This document shows, in pieces, positions 41,301 to 50,049 of a stretch of DNA of 64,000 nucleotides (position 1 is its first letter; the number at the start of each line of letters is the position of its first letter). The translations under genes and the position numbers were made by a program. This stretch comes from Clostridium sp. CAG:762 (lineage in GTDB: Bacteria > Bacillota_I > Bacilli_A > RF39 > UBA660): NCBI GenBank assembly GCA_000432575.1, contig HF996799.1:54721-118720 (forward strand), in the 5' to 3' direction. Below the pieces are notes generated by a model. That model made no database searches, was not told the DNA's origin, and worked only from the letters and a program-made list of their open reading frames with translations.

Positions 41301-41329
41301 GATCACTATTCCAGCAGTGGTCTTTTTTT
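41301..41329 (+). terminator. orphan intrinsic terminator
   Basis: GATCACT pairs with AGTGGTC (one G-U pair) around an 8-base loop, followed by seven Ts. No plus-strand gene ends nearby. Confidence 0.7.
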
Positions 41330-41494
41330 ATTAAAAACACTTAATATAATTATCTAATACTTCTACATTATTATTTGTATATTTTATGTAAAAAATATTC
41401 TTAGAAATAAAAAAATTTAACTCACGAATTGATTCTAAAAAAAGTAATTTTTGATACAATTTAACACTATTATCTTATAAACCCACATTAATAC

Positions 41495-41523
41495 TTGTTT
41501 TTTAATATATTGTTTTGTATAAT
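41495..41523 (+). promoter_or_regulatory. promoter at the head of the polysaccharide locus
   Basis: TTGTTT (41495-41500), 17 bases, TATAAT (41518-41523) with TG just before it. Confidence 0.75.
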
Positions 41524-41546
41524 AAAATTAAGCGAGTGTGATATGT

Positions 41547-42500
41547 ATGATAAAAGTTAGTGTTATTGTACCAGTTTACAACACTTCAAAATACTTAGAA
41601 AAATGTATTGATAGCCTAATCAATCAAACTCTAAAAGAAATTGAAATAATTGTAATCAATGATGGCTCCACAGATACAAGCGATACCATTATGCAAAAAT
41701 ATTTATCTAATAAAAAAATTAAATACTTTAAAAGAACTAATCATGGCATTGGAGAAACAAGAAATTTTGGTATAAAAAAAGCAAATGGTGAATATCTAGC
41801 ATTTGTTGACAGTGATGACTATGTAGATACTAATACCTACTTAGATGCCTATAACTATGTGAAAAAAAACAATCTAGACCTCTTAATATGGAACTATTAT
41901 CAAGTATATGAAGACAAAAATAACATTCAAAAAATAGATATTCCTTATAATAACATCACCAACATGAAAAAAGATAGCACATTATTATTTAATATTAACT
42001 ACGCTCCTTGGAATAAACTATTCAAAAAAGAAATCTTTAATAAATATAAATTTCCTAAATGCAAATATGAAGATTTTGCTATTTTACCATACATCTTATG
42101 TGAAGCAAACAATATTGGCAAACTAAACAATTATTATAATTACTACTTAATTCGTGGTAAAAGCGAAACCACCACAGTAGATAAAAAAATTTTTGACATA
42201 CTGGATATACTAGACAAACATTATTGTTATTTTGTCCAAGAAGGCTATTTAAAAACCAGTTACGAAGAAATAGAGTATTATTTTGTTAAAATATTAACCA
42301 TGTATATTATAAAACAAAAATATCAAATTAACTATAAAGATGCCATACATTTTATAAATAATGCCTATGACTATTTAAATAATCATTTCCCTAATTGGAG
42401 AAAAAATAAATATTATCAAAAAAATAAAATAAAAAAAATAATCGAATGTAATAAAATACTATCAAAGAGTTATATAACTATATATAGAATATTCAGGTGA
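41547..42500 (+). CDS. family 2 glycosyltransferase
   Basis: A 317-aa GT-A enzyme. It opens with VSVIVPVYN, then INDGSTD, and the metal/nucleotide motif VDSDDY near 92, all typical of GT2 transferases of surface polysaccharides. The C-terminal 120 residues are basic and helical, probably membrane-peripheral. A GTG at 41538 is in the ribosome-binding region, so ATG 41547 is used. First gene of the locus, followed 4 bases later by a GT4 gene. Donor and acceptor sugars unknown. Confidence 0.85.
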   Translation: MIKVSVIVPVYNTSKYLEKCIDSLINQTLKEIEIIVINDGSTDTSDTIMQKYLSNKKIKYFKRTNHGIGETRNFGIKKANGEYLAFVDSDDYVDTNTYLDAYNYVKKNNLDLLIWNYYQVYEDKNNIQKIDIPYNNITNMKKDSTLLFNINYAPWNKLFKKEIFNKYKFPKCKYEDFAILPYILCEANNIGKLNNYYNYYLIRGKSETTTVDKKIFDILDILDKHYCYFVQEGYLKTSYEEIEYYFVKILTMYIIKQKYQINYKDAIHFINNAYDYLNNHFPNWRKNKYYQKNKIKKIIECNKILSKSYITIYRIFR

Positions 42501-42504
42501 AAAA

Positions 42505-43587
42505 ATGAAAAAAATACTATTTACCTCTTACAATTTAGGTATAGGAGGTATTGAAAAATCCTTGGTTAATTTACTAAGCGAGTTTGATTATAATAAATAT
42601 CAAATTGATTTAATATTACAAGATAAAGATGTATTTTATAATATTGATAAAAACGTAAATATTAAATATTATAAAGTAATTAAAAGCGGTAATATTATAG
42701 TTAGAAAGATAATTAATAGACTAAAAATTATGCTAACTTGTATCCTTAATTATCACAAATATGATACTTCCATATGTTATGCAACATATGATATACCATC
42801 TTCAATTATAACCAGATACGCCTCAAAAAATAACATTCTATGGGTTCACAGTGATTACTTACTATTGTATAAAAATGACATTAACAAAACTAAAAATTTC
42901 TTCAACAAACTCAAAATAAATAAATTTAAACACATAGTATTTGTATCTGATGAAGCAAAAAATAATTTTACTAAAATATATCCTAATTTAAAAGAAAAAA
43001 CAATAGTTATAAATAACCTAATTAATTATAAAGAAATAGAAGAAAAAACTAAAACCAAAGAAAAACTATATAACAAAAAAAATAATCTAGTATACATAGG
43101 AAGACTAGAAGAAGAAAGTAAATGCCTAAGTAGACTATTTAAAACCATGAAAATGATTAAAGAAAATAATAAAGATATTCATTTGTGGTTAATAGGCGAT
43201 GGACCTGATAAAAATAAATATGAACAAATAATAGAAGAATATGATATTAAAAATTATGTAACCATGCTAGGTAAAAAAAACAACCCATATCCTTATATAA
43301 AACAAAGCGATGCCATTATTTTAGTATCTAACTACGAGGGTTTCCCTGTTATATATCTTGAAGCATTAACCTTAAATAAAAATATCATTACCACAATCGA
43401 TGTTACTTCAGGTAGTCTACACATCAAAGATTATGCCCAAATATGTAAAAAAGATAGTGAGGATATATATAATAACATTATCTCTTATTTTGAAAAAAAA
43501 TTAGAAGTTAAAAAATTTAACATAAACGAATATAACAAAGAAAACATAAAAAAAATAGAAGACATTATAGGTGGAAAAAATGATTAA
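42505..43587 (+). CDS. GT4-type glycosyltransferase
   Basis: A 360-aa GT-B enzyme. N-terminal LGIGGIEKSLVNLL is the glycine-rich acceptor loop; C-terminal blocks LVYIGRLEEESKCL, LIGDGPDKNKYE and SNYEGFPVIYLEAL (the E-x7-E type motif) are diagnostic. It adds sugars to a lipid-linked precursor on the inner membrane face. Overlaps the next gene by 8 bases. Confidence 0.87.
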   Translation: MKKILFTSYNLGIGGIEKSLVNLLSEFDYNKYQIDLILQDKDVFYNIDKNVNIKYYKVIKSGNIIVRKIINRLKIMLTCILNYHKYDTSICYATYDIPSSIITRYASKNNILWVHSDYLLLYKNDINKTKNFFNKLKINKFKHIVFVSDEAKNNFTKIYPNLKEKTIVINNLINYKEIEEKTKTKEKLYNKKNNLVYIGRLEEESKCLSRLFKTMKMIKENNKDIHLWLIGDGPDKNKYEQIIEEYDIKNYVTMLGKKNNPYPYIKQSDAIILVSNYEGFPVIYLEALTLNKNIITTIDVTSGSLHIKDYAQICKKDSEDIYNNIISYFEKKLEVKKFNINEYNKENIKKIEDIIGGKND

Positions 43588-44479
43588 ATATAGTTTTATA
43601 GTACCATGCTATAATGGAGAAAAATATATAGTTAAATGCCTAGATAGTATACTAAAACAAACTAGTAATAACTATGAAGTTATTGTCATCAACGATGGCT
43701 CTACTGATAATAGTATAAACATAATTAATAAATATAAAAACGATAAAAAAATAGTTATTATTAACCAAAACAACATGGGGCTAAGTTTAACTAGAAATAA
43801 CGGAATCAATAAAGCAAAAGGAGAATATCTTATCTTTGTTGACTGTGATGACTACATTCAAAATGACTTTTTAAAAACAATAGATAAAAATCTAAACGAT
43901 GAAGATATGCTAAAAATAGGATATACCTTAGTATACGATAATAAAGAAGAAGTAATAAATAATATATCATTTGAAAGTAATGGAGAACAAGCATTTAAAA
44001 AACTAATTGATTCACGTCTTATGTTTGAAATGGCGGCACTTTATATAATAAAAAAAGATTATATGATTGATAACAATTATTATTTTGAAAAAAATAAATA
44101 TCATGAAGACCTAGGATTAATACCATATATGATTATCAATGCTAAAAAAGTTAAATCAATACCTTACAGTGGATATATGTATGTCCAAACTAATAACAGT
44201 ATCACAAGAAATAGTGATGCCAAAAAAGAAAACAAAAAAGCCTTAGATGTATTATATTTCTTCGACAAATATAAAAACACAAACAATAAATTATTTCAAA
44301 GTTACATGGCTAATGCATGTATCAATAAGTTAAAATATTTAGATAAAGAAGAAAAAATCAAATATAAAAAAGAATTAACAACAAGAAAAATATATAAATA
44401 TTTACTAAGTAACAACTTAAAAAGAAAAATAAAAAAAATATTAGCATTTATTAATCTTGATTTAATAGTTTACAGATAA
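43580..44479 (+). CDS. family 2 glycosyltransferase
   Basis: A 299-aa GT-A enzyme with SFIVPCYNGEKYI at the start, INDGSTDNS and FVDCDDY (a D-x-D variant with Cys in place of Ser). AGGTGG lies before ATG 43580; the in-frame GTG at 43571 is inside that site. It ends the first transcript of the locus; the next gene has its own promoter. Confidence 0.85.
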   Translation: MIKYSFIVPCYNGEKYIVKCLDSILKQTSNNYEVIVINDGSTDNSINIINKYKNDKKIVIINQNNMGLSLTRNNGINKAKGEYLIFVDCDDYIQNDFLKTIDKNLNDEDMLKIGYTLVYDNKEEVINNISFESNGEQAFKKLIDSRLMFEMAALYIIKKDYMIDNNYYFEKNKYHEDLGLIPYMIINAKKVKSIPYSGYMYVQTNNSITRNSDAKKENKKALDVLYFFDKYKNTNNKLFQSYMANACINKLKYLDKEEKIKYKKELTTRKIYKYLLSNNLKRKIKKILAFINLDLIVYR

Positions 44480-44490
44480 AAGTGTATTTG

Positions 44491-44502
44491 ACACTTAAGT
44501 GT
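44491..44502 (+). promoter_or_regulatory. 12-bp palindrome upstream of the exporter promoter
   Basis: ACACTTAAGTGT is a perfect palindrome 10 bases before the -35 box. It lies inside an AGTGTATT direct repeat (44481-44488 and 44498-44505). It may be an operator or a weak hairpin terminator of the upstream gene. Confidence 0.35.
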
Positions 44503-44511
44503 ATTCAAAAA

Positions 44512-44540
44512 TTGCAAAATAACTAAATATTTGCTATAAT
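44512..44540 (+). promoter_or_regulatory. promoter of the ABC exporter genes
   Basis: TTGCAA (44512-44517), 17 bases, extended -10 TGCTATAAT with TATAAT at 44535-44540. Confidence 0.75.
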
Positions 44541-44568
44541 CTAAGTATGAGAGTTAGGTGAAATATAA

Positions 44569-45372
44569 ATGTTAGGAATTATAACTAATTTTAAAAAATA
44601 TTCCTTCTTAATGAACCAAATGATATCAAGGGATTTTAAAGTAAAATATAAAAGAAGTGTACTAGGCGTAGTATGGAGTCTATTATACCCACTTCTTATG
44701 ATGTCAGTCATGGCGGTAGTATTCTCTCAAATGTTTAAAATGAGAATGGAAGGGGTAAACTATCTAGTTTACTTAATGACAGGACTTATCATGTTTAACT
44801 ATTTTAGTGAAGCATCTAATTCAGCCATGAGTTCGGTAGTAGGAGCATTTGGCCTAATAAACAAAGTATACATCCCAAAATATATATTTCCTTTATCTAA
44901 ATGCTTATTCGTAGGCATCAACTTTTTGCTTACGCTTGTCCCTTGGCTTTTAATAATAGTGCTTTCTTATTTTGGTTTAGGACAATATACCTGTCATATA
45001 AATTGGTATTATTTATTATTACCTTACATATTTGCTTGTTTATTCTTATTTACTGTAGGTATATCTTTTATATTATCTACTGTATCAGTATTTTTAAGAG
45101 ATATGTTTTATATATACGGCATTGTTTTAACAATATGGCAATATTTTACTCCACTATTTTATAGCATAACAATGTTACCATCAAACTTACAAAGCTTATT
45201 TAAATTAAACCCATTATATTTATTTATAGATTCAGTTAGAGAAATAGTTTTATATAGTAGAATGCCTTCGGTTACAACCCTATTTATGTGTGGCATTGTC
45301 GCAGTACTAAGTACCATAATTGGGTCTATTATATTTAAATCAAAACAAGACAAATTTATATATTATATTTAG
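44569..45372 (+). CDS. polysaccharide ABC exporter permease (Wzm/TagG type)
   Basis: A 267-aa ABC-2 permease with six membrane helices. The family start block VKYKRSVLGVVWSLLYPLLMM (partly shown) and the central VFLRDMFYIYGI, TPLFYSITMLP and LNPLYLFIDSVRE blocks identify it as the transmembrane half of a Wzm-Wzt or TagGH exporter. It forms a pair with the ATPase 12 bases downstream and moves the completed lipid-linked polymer outward. Confidence 0.92.
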   Translation: MLGIITNFKKYSFLMNQMISRDFKVKYKRSVLGVVWSLLYPLLMMSVMAVVFSQMFKMRMEGVNYLVYLMTGLIMFNYFSEASNSAMSSVVGAFGLINKVYIPKYIFPLSKCLFVGINFLLTLVPWLLIIVLSYFGLGQYTCHINWYYLLLPYIFACLFLFTVGISFILSTVSVFLRDMFYIYGIVLTIWQYFTPLFYSITMLPSNLQSLFKLNPLYLFIDSVREIVLYSRMPSVTTLFMCGIVAVLSTIIGSIIFKSKQDKFIYYI

Positions 45373-45384
45373 AGGAGTGATGTC

Positions 45385-46119
45385 ATGATAGATATTGACA
45401 ATGTATCTATGAGATTTAATCTTGGAATAGAAAAAAAATTTTCATTTAAGATGGCATTTATAGGTATATTTGATAAAAGCAAAAGGCCAAAAAAAGAAGA
45501 ATTTTGGGCTTTAAAAAATGTAAGTTTACACGTAAATAAAGGAGAAGTCGTTGGTTTAATAGGCTCGAATGGTGCAGGTAAATCAACTCTATTAAAATTG
45601 GTAAGTGGAGTCATGAAACCTACAAAAGGCAAAATAACAGTAAACGGAGCAATATCTCCAATGATAGAATTAGGAGCGGGTTTTGATCCTGAATTAACCG
45701 CAAGAGAAAATATTTATCTAAATGGAGCAGTATTAGGGTATTCAAAAAAATTTCTCGACGAAAAATTTGAAGAAATAGTAGAATTCTCGGAACTAAGAGA
45801 TTTCTTAGATGTACCAATAAGAAACTTTTCTTCAGGTATGACAGCAAAACTTGCCTTTTCAATAGCAACTATAGTTAACCCAGAGGTATTAATAGTAGAC
45901 GAAATATTATCAGTAGGAGATATCAAATTCCAAGAAAAAAGTAAAAGTAAAATGCTAGAAATGATAAAAGGTGGTACTACTGTTTTATATGTTTCGCACT
46001 CATTAGATTCAATTAAACAATTATGTGATAGAGCTATGTGGCTAGAACACGGTGAGGTACAAATGATAGGCAATGCCAAAGAAGTGTGTGATAAATATTA
46101 TGAAAGGCAACTTGGGTGA
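45385..46119 (+). CDS. polysaccharide ABC exporter ATPase (Wzt/TagH type)
   Basis: A 244-aa ATPase with Walker A GSNGAGKST near 60, signature NFSSGMTAKLAF and Walker B LIVDEILSVGD, typical of polysaccharide exporters. It ends after the nucleotide-binding domain and lacks the C-terminal carbohydrate-binding domain of long Wzt proteins, so export probably does not depend on recognising a terminal cap. GAGGAGTGA precedes the ATG; its end overlaps the next gene region. Confidence 0.92.
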   Translation: MIDIDNVSMRFNLGIEKKFSFKMAFIGIFDKSKRPKKEEFWALKNVSLHVNKGEVVGLIGSNGAGKSTLLKLVSGVMKPTKGKITVNGAISPMIELGAGFDPELTARENIYLNGAVLGYSKKFLDEKFEEIVEFSELRDFLDVPIRNFSSGMTAKLAFSIATIVNPEVLIVDEILSVGDIKFQEKSKSKMLEMIKGGTTVLYVSHSLDSIKQLCDRAMWLEHGEVQMIGNAKEVCDKYYERQLG

Positions 46120-46124
46120 TGTGC

Positions 46125-47210
46125 ATGGAAAATAAAAATATTCTTTTTTCAATTATTGTTCCTGTATACAATACTGCTAATTATGTAGAAAAATGCTTAA
46201 ATTCAATATTAACCGCGATTAAAGAAGATTGTGAAGTGATAATTATAAATGATGGGTCAACAGATACTTCAGAAGAGATTATAAAAAGATTTATAAAAAA
46301 ACTACCAGATGACACAAAAAAAAGATTTATATATAAATATAAAAAAAATAAAGGACTTGCAGATACAAAAAATGTTGGTATAGAATTAGCGCATGGTAAA
46401 TACATAAGCGTGATAGATTCTGATGATACTATAAGCGAGGAATTTTATAACAATGCTAGAAAAGCAATAAGCGAAGGATATGATATTATTATATATGATT
46501 TATATATTGTTTTCGAAGATACAAAAAAAACAAACTACACTACACGTGCTATAAGAGAAGATAGTGAAGGAGAGTTGTTAAATAAACTAATGCACGGAGC
46601 AATGCTTGGATCATCATGTAACAAAATAATAAAAAAAGATTTATATAAATATCCTTTTCCATTAGGACAACAATATGAAGATGTTGCAGTAACTCCTTTT
46701 ATTTTGTGCGATAGCAAAAAAATTAAATATATTCCAAATCCCAATTATTATTATTTACAAAGAAAAAACTCTATAGTAAATAACAATACATTAGATAAAG
46801 CGTTTTATAAAATTTGTAAAAATCTAAGTAATGTATTTAATAATATTGAAAACAAAAATAAATATAGTAATATAATAAATATATTTTTTGTTGAAAGAAC
46901 ACTTGATATGTTTGACTTAACCTTAGTTAATAACAGAAAAAAATTTTGTATAAAAATGAAAGAATTTTATAATGATAATTGTGATATAATAAAATATATT
47001 ATAGATAACGATATTATATACAAGTATGATATGTTTTCCACAAAAAATCAAAAAAAAGTAATATCGATGATATATAACAACTTATATAATAAAAAATTCT
47101 TCAAAATTAAAATACTTTTAAAATTTAGAAGATATATAAGATGGAACAGAGCAATGTATGGAACATTTAAAATATTTATTAAATGTGTAATAGGAGGTAT
47201 TTATGGATAA
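46125..47210 (+). CDS. family 2 glycosyltransferase
   Basis: A 361-aa GT-A enzyme with FSIIVPVYNTANYV, INDGSTDTS and VIDSDDT. Upstream in-frame GTG/ATG codons lie inside the preceding stop and the GGGTGAT site, so ATG 46125 is chosen. The tail is basic (KILLKFRRYIRW). Overlaps the GT32 gene by 8 bases. Confidence 0.85.
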   Translation: MENKNILFSIIVPVYNTANYVEKCLNSILTAIKEDCEVIIINDGSTDTSEEIIKRFIKKLPDDTKKRFIYKYKKNKGLADTKNVGIELAHGKYISVIDSDDTISEEFYNNARKAISEGYDIIIYDLYIVFEDTKKTNYTTRAIREDSEGELLNKLMHGAMLGSSCNKIIKKDLYKYPFPLGQQYEDVAVTPFILCDSKKIKYIPNPNYYYLQRKNSIVNNNTLDKAFYKICKNLSNVFNNIENKNKYSNIINIFFVERTLDMFDLTLVNNRKKFCIKMKEFYNDNCDIIKYIIDNDIIYKYDMFSTKNQKKVISMIYNNLYNKKFFKIKILLKFRRYIRWNRAMYGTFKIFIKCVIGGIYG

Positions 47211-47955
47211 ATATATACATTATTGTTGGTTCGGTGGCAAGAAAATGCCTAGAAAGTTCAAAAAATATATTAGAACTTGGAAAAAATACATGCCTGATTA
47301 TAAAATTATGGAGTGGAATGAAAATAATTTTGATATTAACATTACTAAATTTTCTAAAGAAGCCTACGAAAGTAAAAAATGGGCATTTGTTAGTGATGTA
47401 GCTAGAATATATGCATTAAAAGAATATGGTGGTGTATATTTTGATACAGACATTGAAGTAACAAAAAAAATTGATAATATTTTAAATAATTCTATGTGGT
47501 TTGGACGCGAAGATGAAAATTATTTAGCTTCAGCCATGTTTGGAGTAAAAGAAAAAAATAACAAACACATAAACAATATTTTTAACATTTACAAAAAAGC
47601 AAAATTCAATAAAGAAGATTTGTATTCCGTAACAAGCCCAAAAATAATAACAAACTATTTTAGAAAGTTAGGTCTAACAAATGTGGATGAAAATCAGGTT
47701 TTAGAAGATGACATACATATTTATAAAAAAGAGTATTTTAACCCGAAATCATATGATGGCTCTAACGAAACGTTTAGTAAAAACACTTGTATTGTACATC
47801 ACTTCGATGCCACTTGGACATCTATAGATGAAAAAGTTGCAATTTGGTTTGTAAGAAGGAGAATGGGGTCTCTAGCAAAGCCCACTTTCGCAATTTTTAG
47901 ATTTTTAAGAAAGGTTAAGCATAAAATCAAGAAAATATTTAGGCATGAAAAATAG
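47203..47955 (+). CDS. GT32-type (Och1-like) glycosyltransferase
   Basis: A 250-aa protein of the sugar-binding DXD family. It opens IHYCWFGGKKMP, the family start, followed by WAFVSDVARIYAL and the D-x-D motif FDTDIEV. Such enzymes extend capsular polysaccharides. AGGAGGT precedes the ATG. It ends with a basic, amphipathic tail. About 100 bases follow with no gene seen before the next large membrane protein. Confidence 0.87.
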   Translation: MDKYIHYCWFGGKKMPRKFKKYIRTWKKYMPDYKIMEWNENNFDINITKFSKEAYESKKWAFVSDVARIYALKEYGGVYFDTDIEVTKKIDNILNNSMWFGREDENYLASAMFGVKEKNNKHINNIFNIYKKAKFNKEDLYSVTSPKIITNYFRKLGLTNVDENQVLEDDIHIYKKEYFNPKSYDGSNETFSKNTCIVHHFDATWTSIDEKVAIWFVRRRMGSLAKPTFAIFRFLRKVKHKIKKIFRHEK

Positions 47956-48062
47956 AGAATATTAAAGGAAGGCACACATTAAAACACCTTTTATCAAAAA
48001 AAGCAATAAAAATGTATGAATGCAAAATGAAATGAGAAAACAATTCTTACGAGGTGAAAAAA

Positions 48063-49847
48063 ATGAATAATATTGTTACTAAAATAAGGGAAATACTAAT
48101 AAAGAACAAAAATATGGTTTTAGTATTTATGGCATCATTGACATATTATGTAATTTGTATGTTAAATTCTTTAAAGGCCTATGATGTCTGTTCATGGATA
48201 ATATATTTTGGATTAATTATTTTATATTTAAAAACAGATGTATTTAGTAAAAAAATGCAAAAAGAAAGTATTACTTTAGCTATATTATTTTCTTTTATAA
48301 TCGTATTTGGCGGGATAGCATATAAGTTGATGGACAATAGAGAATTGAGTCTCTTTAGACAATTATTAACGATTAAAAATTTAATAGATTTTTTTGGAAT
48401 ATTTAATTTATTGTTTATTATATTAAAGAATGTTTTAGTTTATTTATATGATTTTATATTAAAAAAAACAACAAGTAAAATAAATAAGGAAAGAATTGTT
48501 TTTGCTCTTAGTTTTGCTATTATTTTTATTTCGTGGATACCATACTTTTTAGCATTCTATCCAGGAACTATAACTCCAGATTCAATGGAAGAGTTAACTA
48601 CGATTATAAATAATTTTACAAATATATCAGATCACCACCCAGTAATTCATACGCTTTTTGTTGCACTGCCGTATAAAATTGGATTTAAATTTTTTGGGAA
48701 TGTTATAGCCGCAGTGGCAACATCAACAATTTTCCAAATGACTACCTTAGCATCAATATTTTCTTCACTTATTGTATTTTTACATAAAAGAAAGGTGAAT
48801 GACTATATACTATTAATAATTGTTTTATATTATTCTTTGATCCCAGTGCACGGATATTATAGTATCGTTATGTGGAAAGATGTTATGTTTGCTGGCACTT
48901 TACTTTTATTAACTATGGAAACTATTAAAATTATTGAAAAAGAGGAGAAATTACAATTTAATAGTGTTGTTAGTTTTATTATTGTTTCAATTTTCTGTGT
49001 ATTTTTTAGAAATAATGCAATTTATATGTACATTATTTTAGCATTTGCAAGTTTAATTATTTTTAAAAAGCATATTAAAATATTTGGAGTTGCATTCTTT
49101 ATAGTTTTTTCTATATACCTAGTTATCAAAAAACCTGTCTTCAATTACCTAAATATAACAAAAAGTTCATCTGCAGAATATATTGGTATGCCACTTCAAC
49201 AAGTAGGTAGGATGGCTTTTAAAAATGTTAAATTTACTGAAGATGAAAAAGAACTTATTAACGAGTTAATGCCTCTCGAAGTTATGGCAGTTAGTTACAA
49301 TCCAAGATTATCTGATGGGATAAAATTCAACGAAAATTATAATGGTGCTATATTTGATAATAATAAACTGGAATATTTAAAATTATATCTAAAATTAGTA
49401 TATGAACATCCCAGTGTAGCACTAGAATCTTATGCCATAAGCACATTGGGTTATTGGTACCCTGGAGTAGAATATTGGTCAGTAACTAGTAGCATAATAG
49501 AAAACAATTATGGATTAGAGATGCATTCCAAACTTCCTGAAAATGCTAAAAAAGTTATTACAAAATTGGAATCAAGAGAATTACCTATTGTAAATATTGA
49601 ATGGAGTATAGGCTTTTGTTTTTGGATTATTTTGATTTTTGGAGTTATATCAGCAGAGAAAAACAAAATTAAAGGAGTGTACCCATTTGTGCCAATATTT
49701 GGGATCTGGTTGACTATGATGATAGCATCCCCTGTTTTTGCTGAATTTAGATATATATATGGAGCATATACTTGTCTGCCATTACTATTGTTGTCTCCCT
49801 ATATTATATCAAATGAATGCAGTAAAAAAATCATAGCAAAATTATAA
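48063..49847 (+). CDS. DUF6020 polytopic membrane protein, possible GT-C glycosyltransferase
   Basis: A 594-aa protein with about 12-14 membrane helices. An extracytoplasmic loop after the first helices carries FYPGTITPDSMEEL, a D-containing loop like those of lipid-sugar-dependent GT-C enzymes, and DHHPVIHT follows. FRNNAIY and a C-terminal SPVFAEFRYIYGAY block complete the DUF6020 pattern. CGAGGTG precedes ATG 48063. It is followed by the tail of a second copy and then by gtrB- and gtrA-like genes, so it could be the specific transferase of a Gtr-type three-part system. Confidence 0.75.
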   Translation: MNNIVTKIREILIKNKNMVLVFMASLTYYVICMLNSLKAYDVCSWIIYFGLIILYLKTDVFSKKMQKESITLAILFSFIIVFGGIAYKLMDNRELSLFRQLLTIKNLIDFFGIFNLLFIILKNVLVYLYDFILKKTTSKINKERIVFALSFAIIFISWIPYFLAFYPGTITPDSMEELTTIINNFTNISDHHPVIHTLFVALPYKIGFKFFGNVIAAVATSTIFQMTTLASIFSSLIVFLHKRKVNDYILLIIVLYYSLIPVHGYYSIVMWKDVMFAGTLLLLTMETIKIIEKEEKLQFNSVVSFIIVSIFCVFFRNNAIYMYIILAFASLIIFKKHIKIFGVAFFIVFSIYLVIKKPVFNYLNITKSSSAEYIGMPLQQVGRMAFKNVKFTEDEKELINELMPLEVMAVSYNPRLSDGIKFNENYNGAIFDNNKLEYLKLYLKLVYEHPSVALESYAISTLGYWYPGVEYWSVTSSIIENNYGLEMHSKLPENAKKVITKLESRELPIVNIEWSIGFCFWIILIFGVISAEKNKIKGVYPFVPIFGIWLTMMIASPVFAEFRYIYGAYTCLPLLLLSPYIISNECSKKIIAKL

Positions 49848-49854
49848 GTTGCTC

Positions 49855-49998
49855 GTTCCTATGATATTAGTATTTGCACTATGGCTTACTCTGGTGGCCT
49901 CTCCTGTGTATGCTGAATTTAGATATTTATATTGTATTTATGTTTCGCTACCATTATTTTTAGCAATAATGGTAGATACTAAAAAATTTAATTGTTAA
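49855..49998 (+). pseudogene. 3' tail of a second DUF6020 gene
   Basis: In one frame, 47 codons up to the TAA at 49996-49998 encode a segment that lines up with the last 50 residues of the intact gene just upstream: WLTLVASPVYAEFRYLYCIY here against WLTMMIASPVFAEFRYIYGAY there, then SLPLFL against CLPLLLL. There is no start codon or ribosome-binding site in place. It is the leftover end of a paralogue, probably removed by replacement of the body of the gene. Confidence 0.85.
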
Positions 49999-50020
49999 TA
50001 CAAAATATTTTTGCTATAAT
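49992..50020 (+). promoter_or_regulatory. promoter of the gtrB-like gene
   Basis: TTGTTA (49992-49997), 17 bases, extended -10 TGCTATAAT with TATAAT at 50015-50020. The -35 box lies in the tail of the DUF6020 remnant. Confidence 0.75.
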
Positions 50021-50049
50021 AATTATGTAATTGAAAGGTAGTGTTTTAA

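Larger units (their letters stand above)
41176..41546 (+). other. 371-base non-coding stretch between the AbiE remnant and the polysaccharide locus
   Basis: No gene seen. It holds a partial inverted repeat (CCCTAATT near 41209, AATTAGGA near 41283), a TGTTATAAT element at 41251-41259 without a good -35, an intrinsic terminator at 41301-41329 with no plus-strand gene before it, and the promoter of the first glycosyltransferase. A short RNA of about 65 bases from about 41265 to 41329 is possible. Confidence 0.5.

Noticed and set aside
38881..41546. Direct repeats marking att sites of the AbiE element
   Set aside because: No repeat longer than about 10 bases was found by eye between 38.88-39.1 and 41.2-41.5 kb; a computed comparison would be needed.
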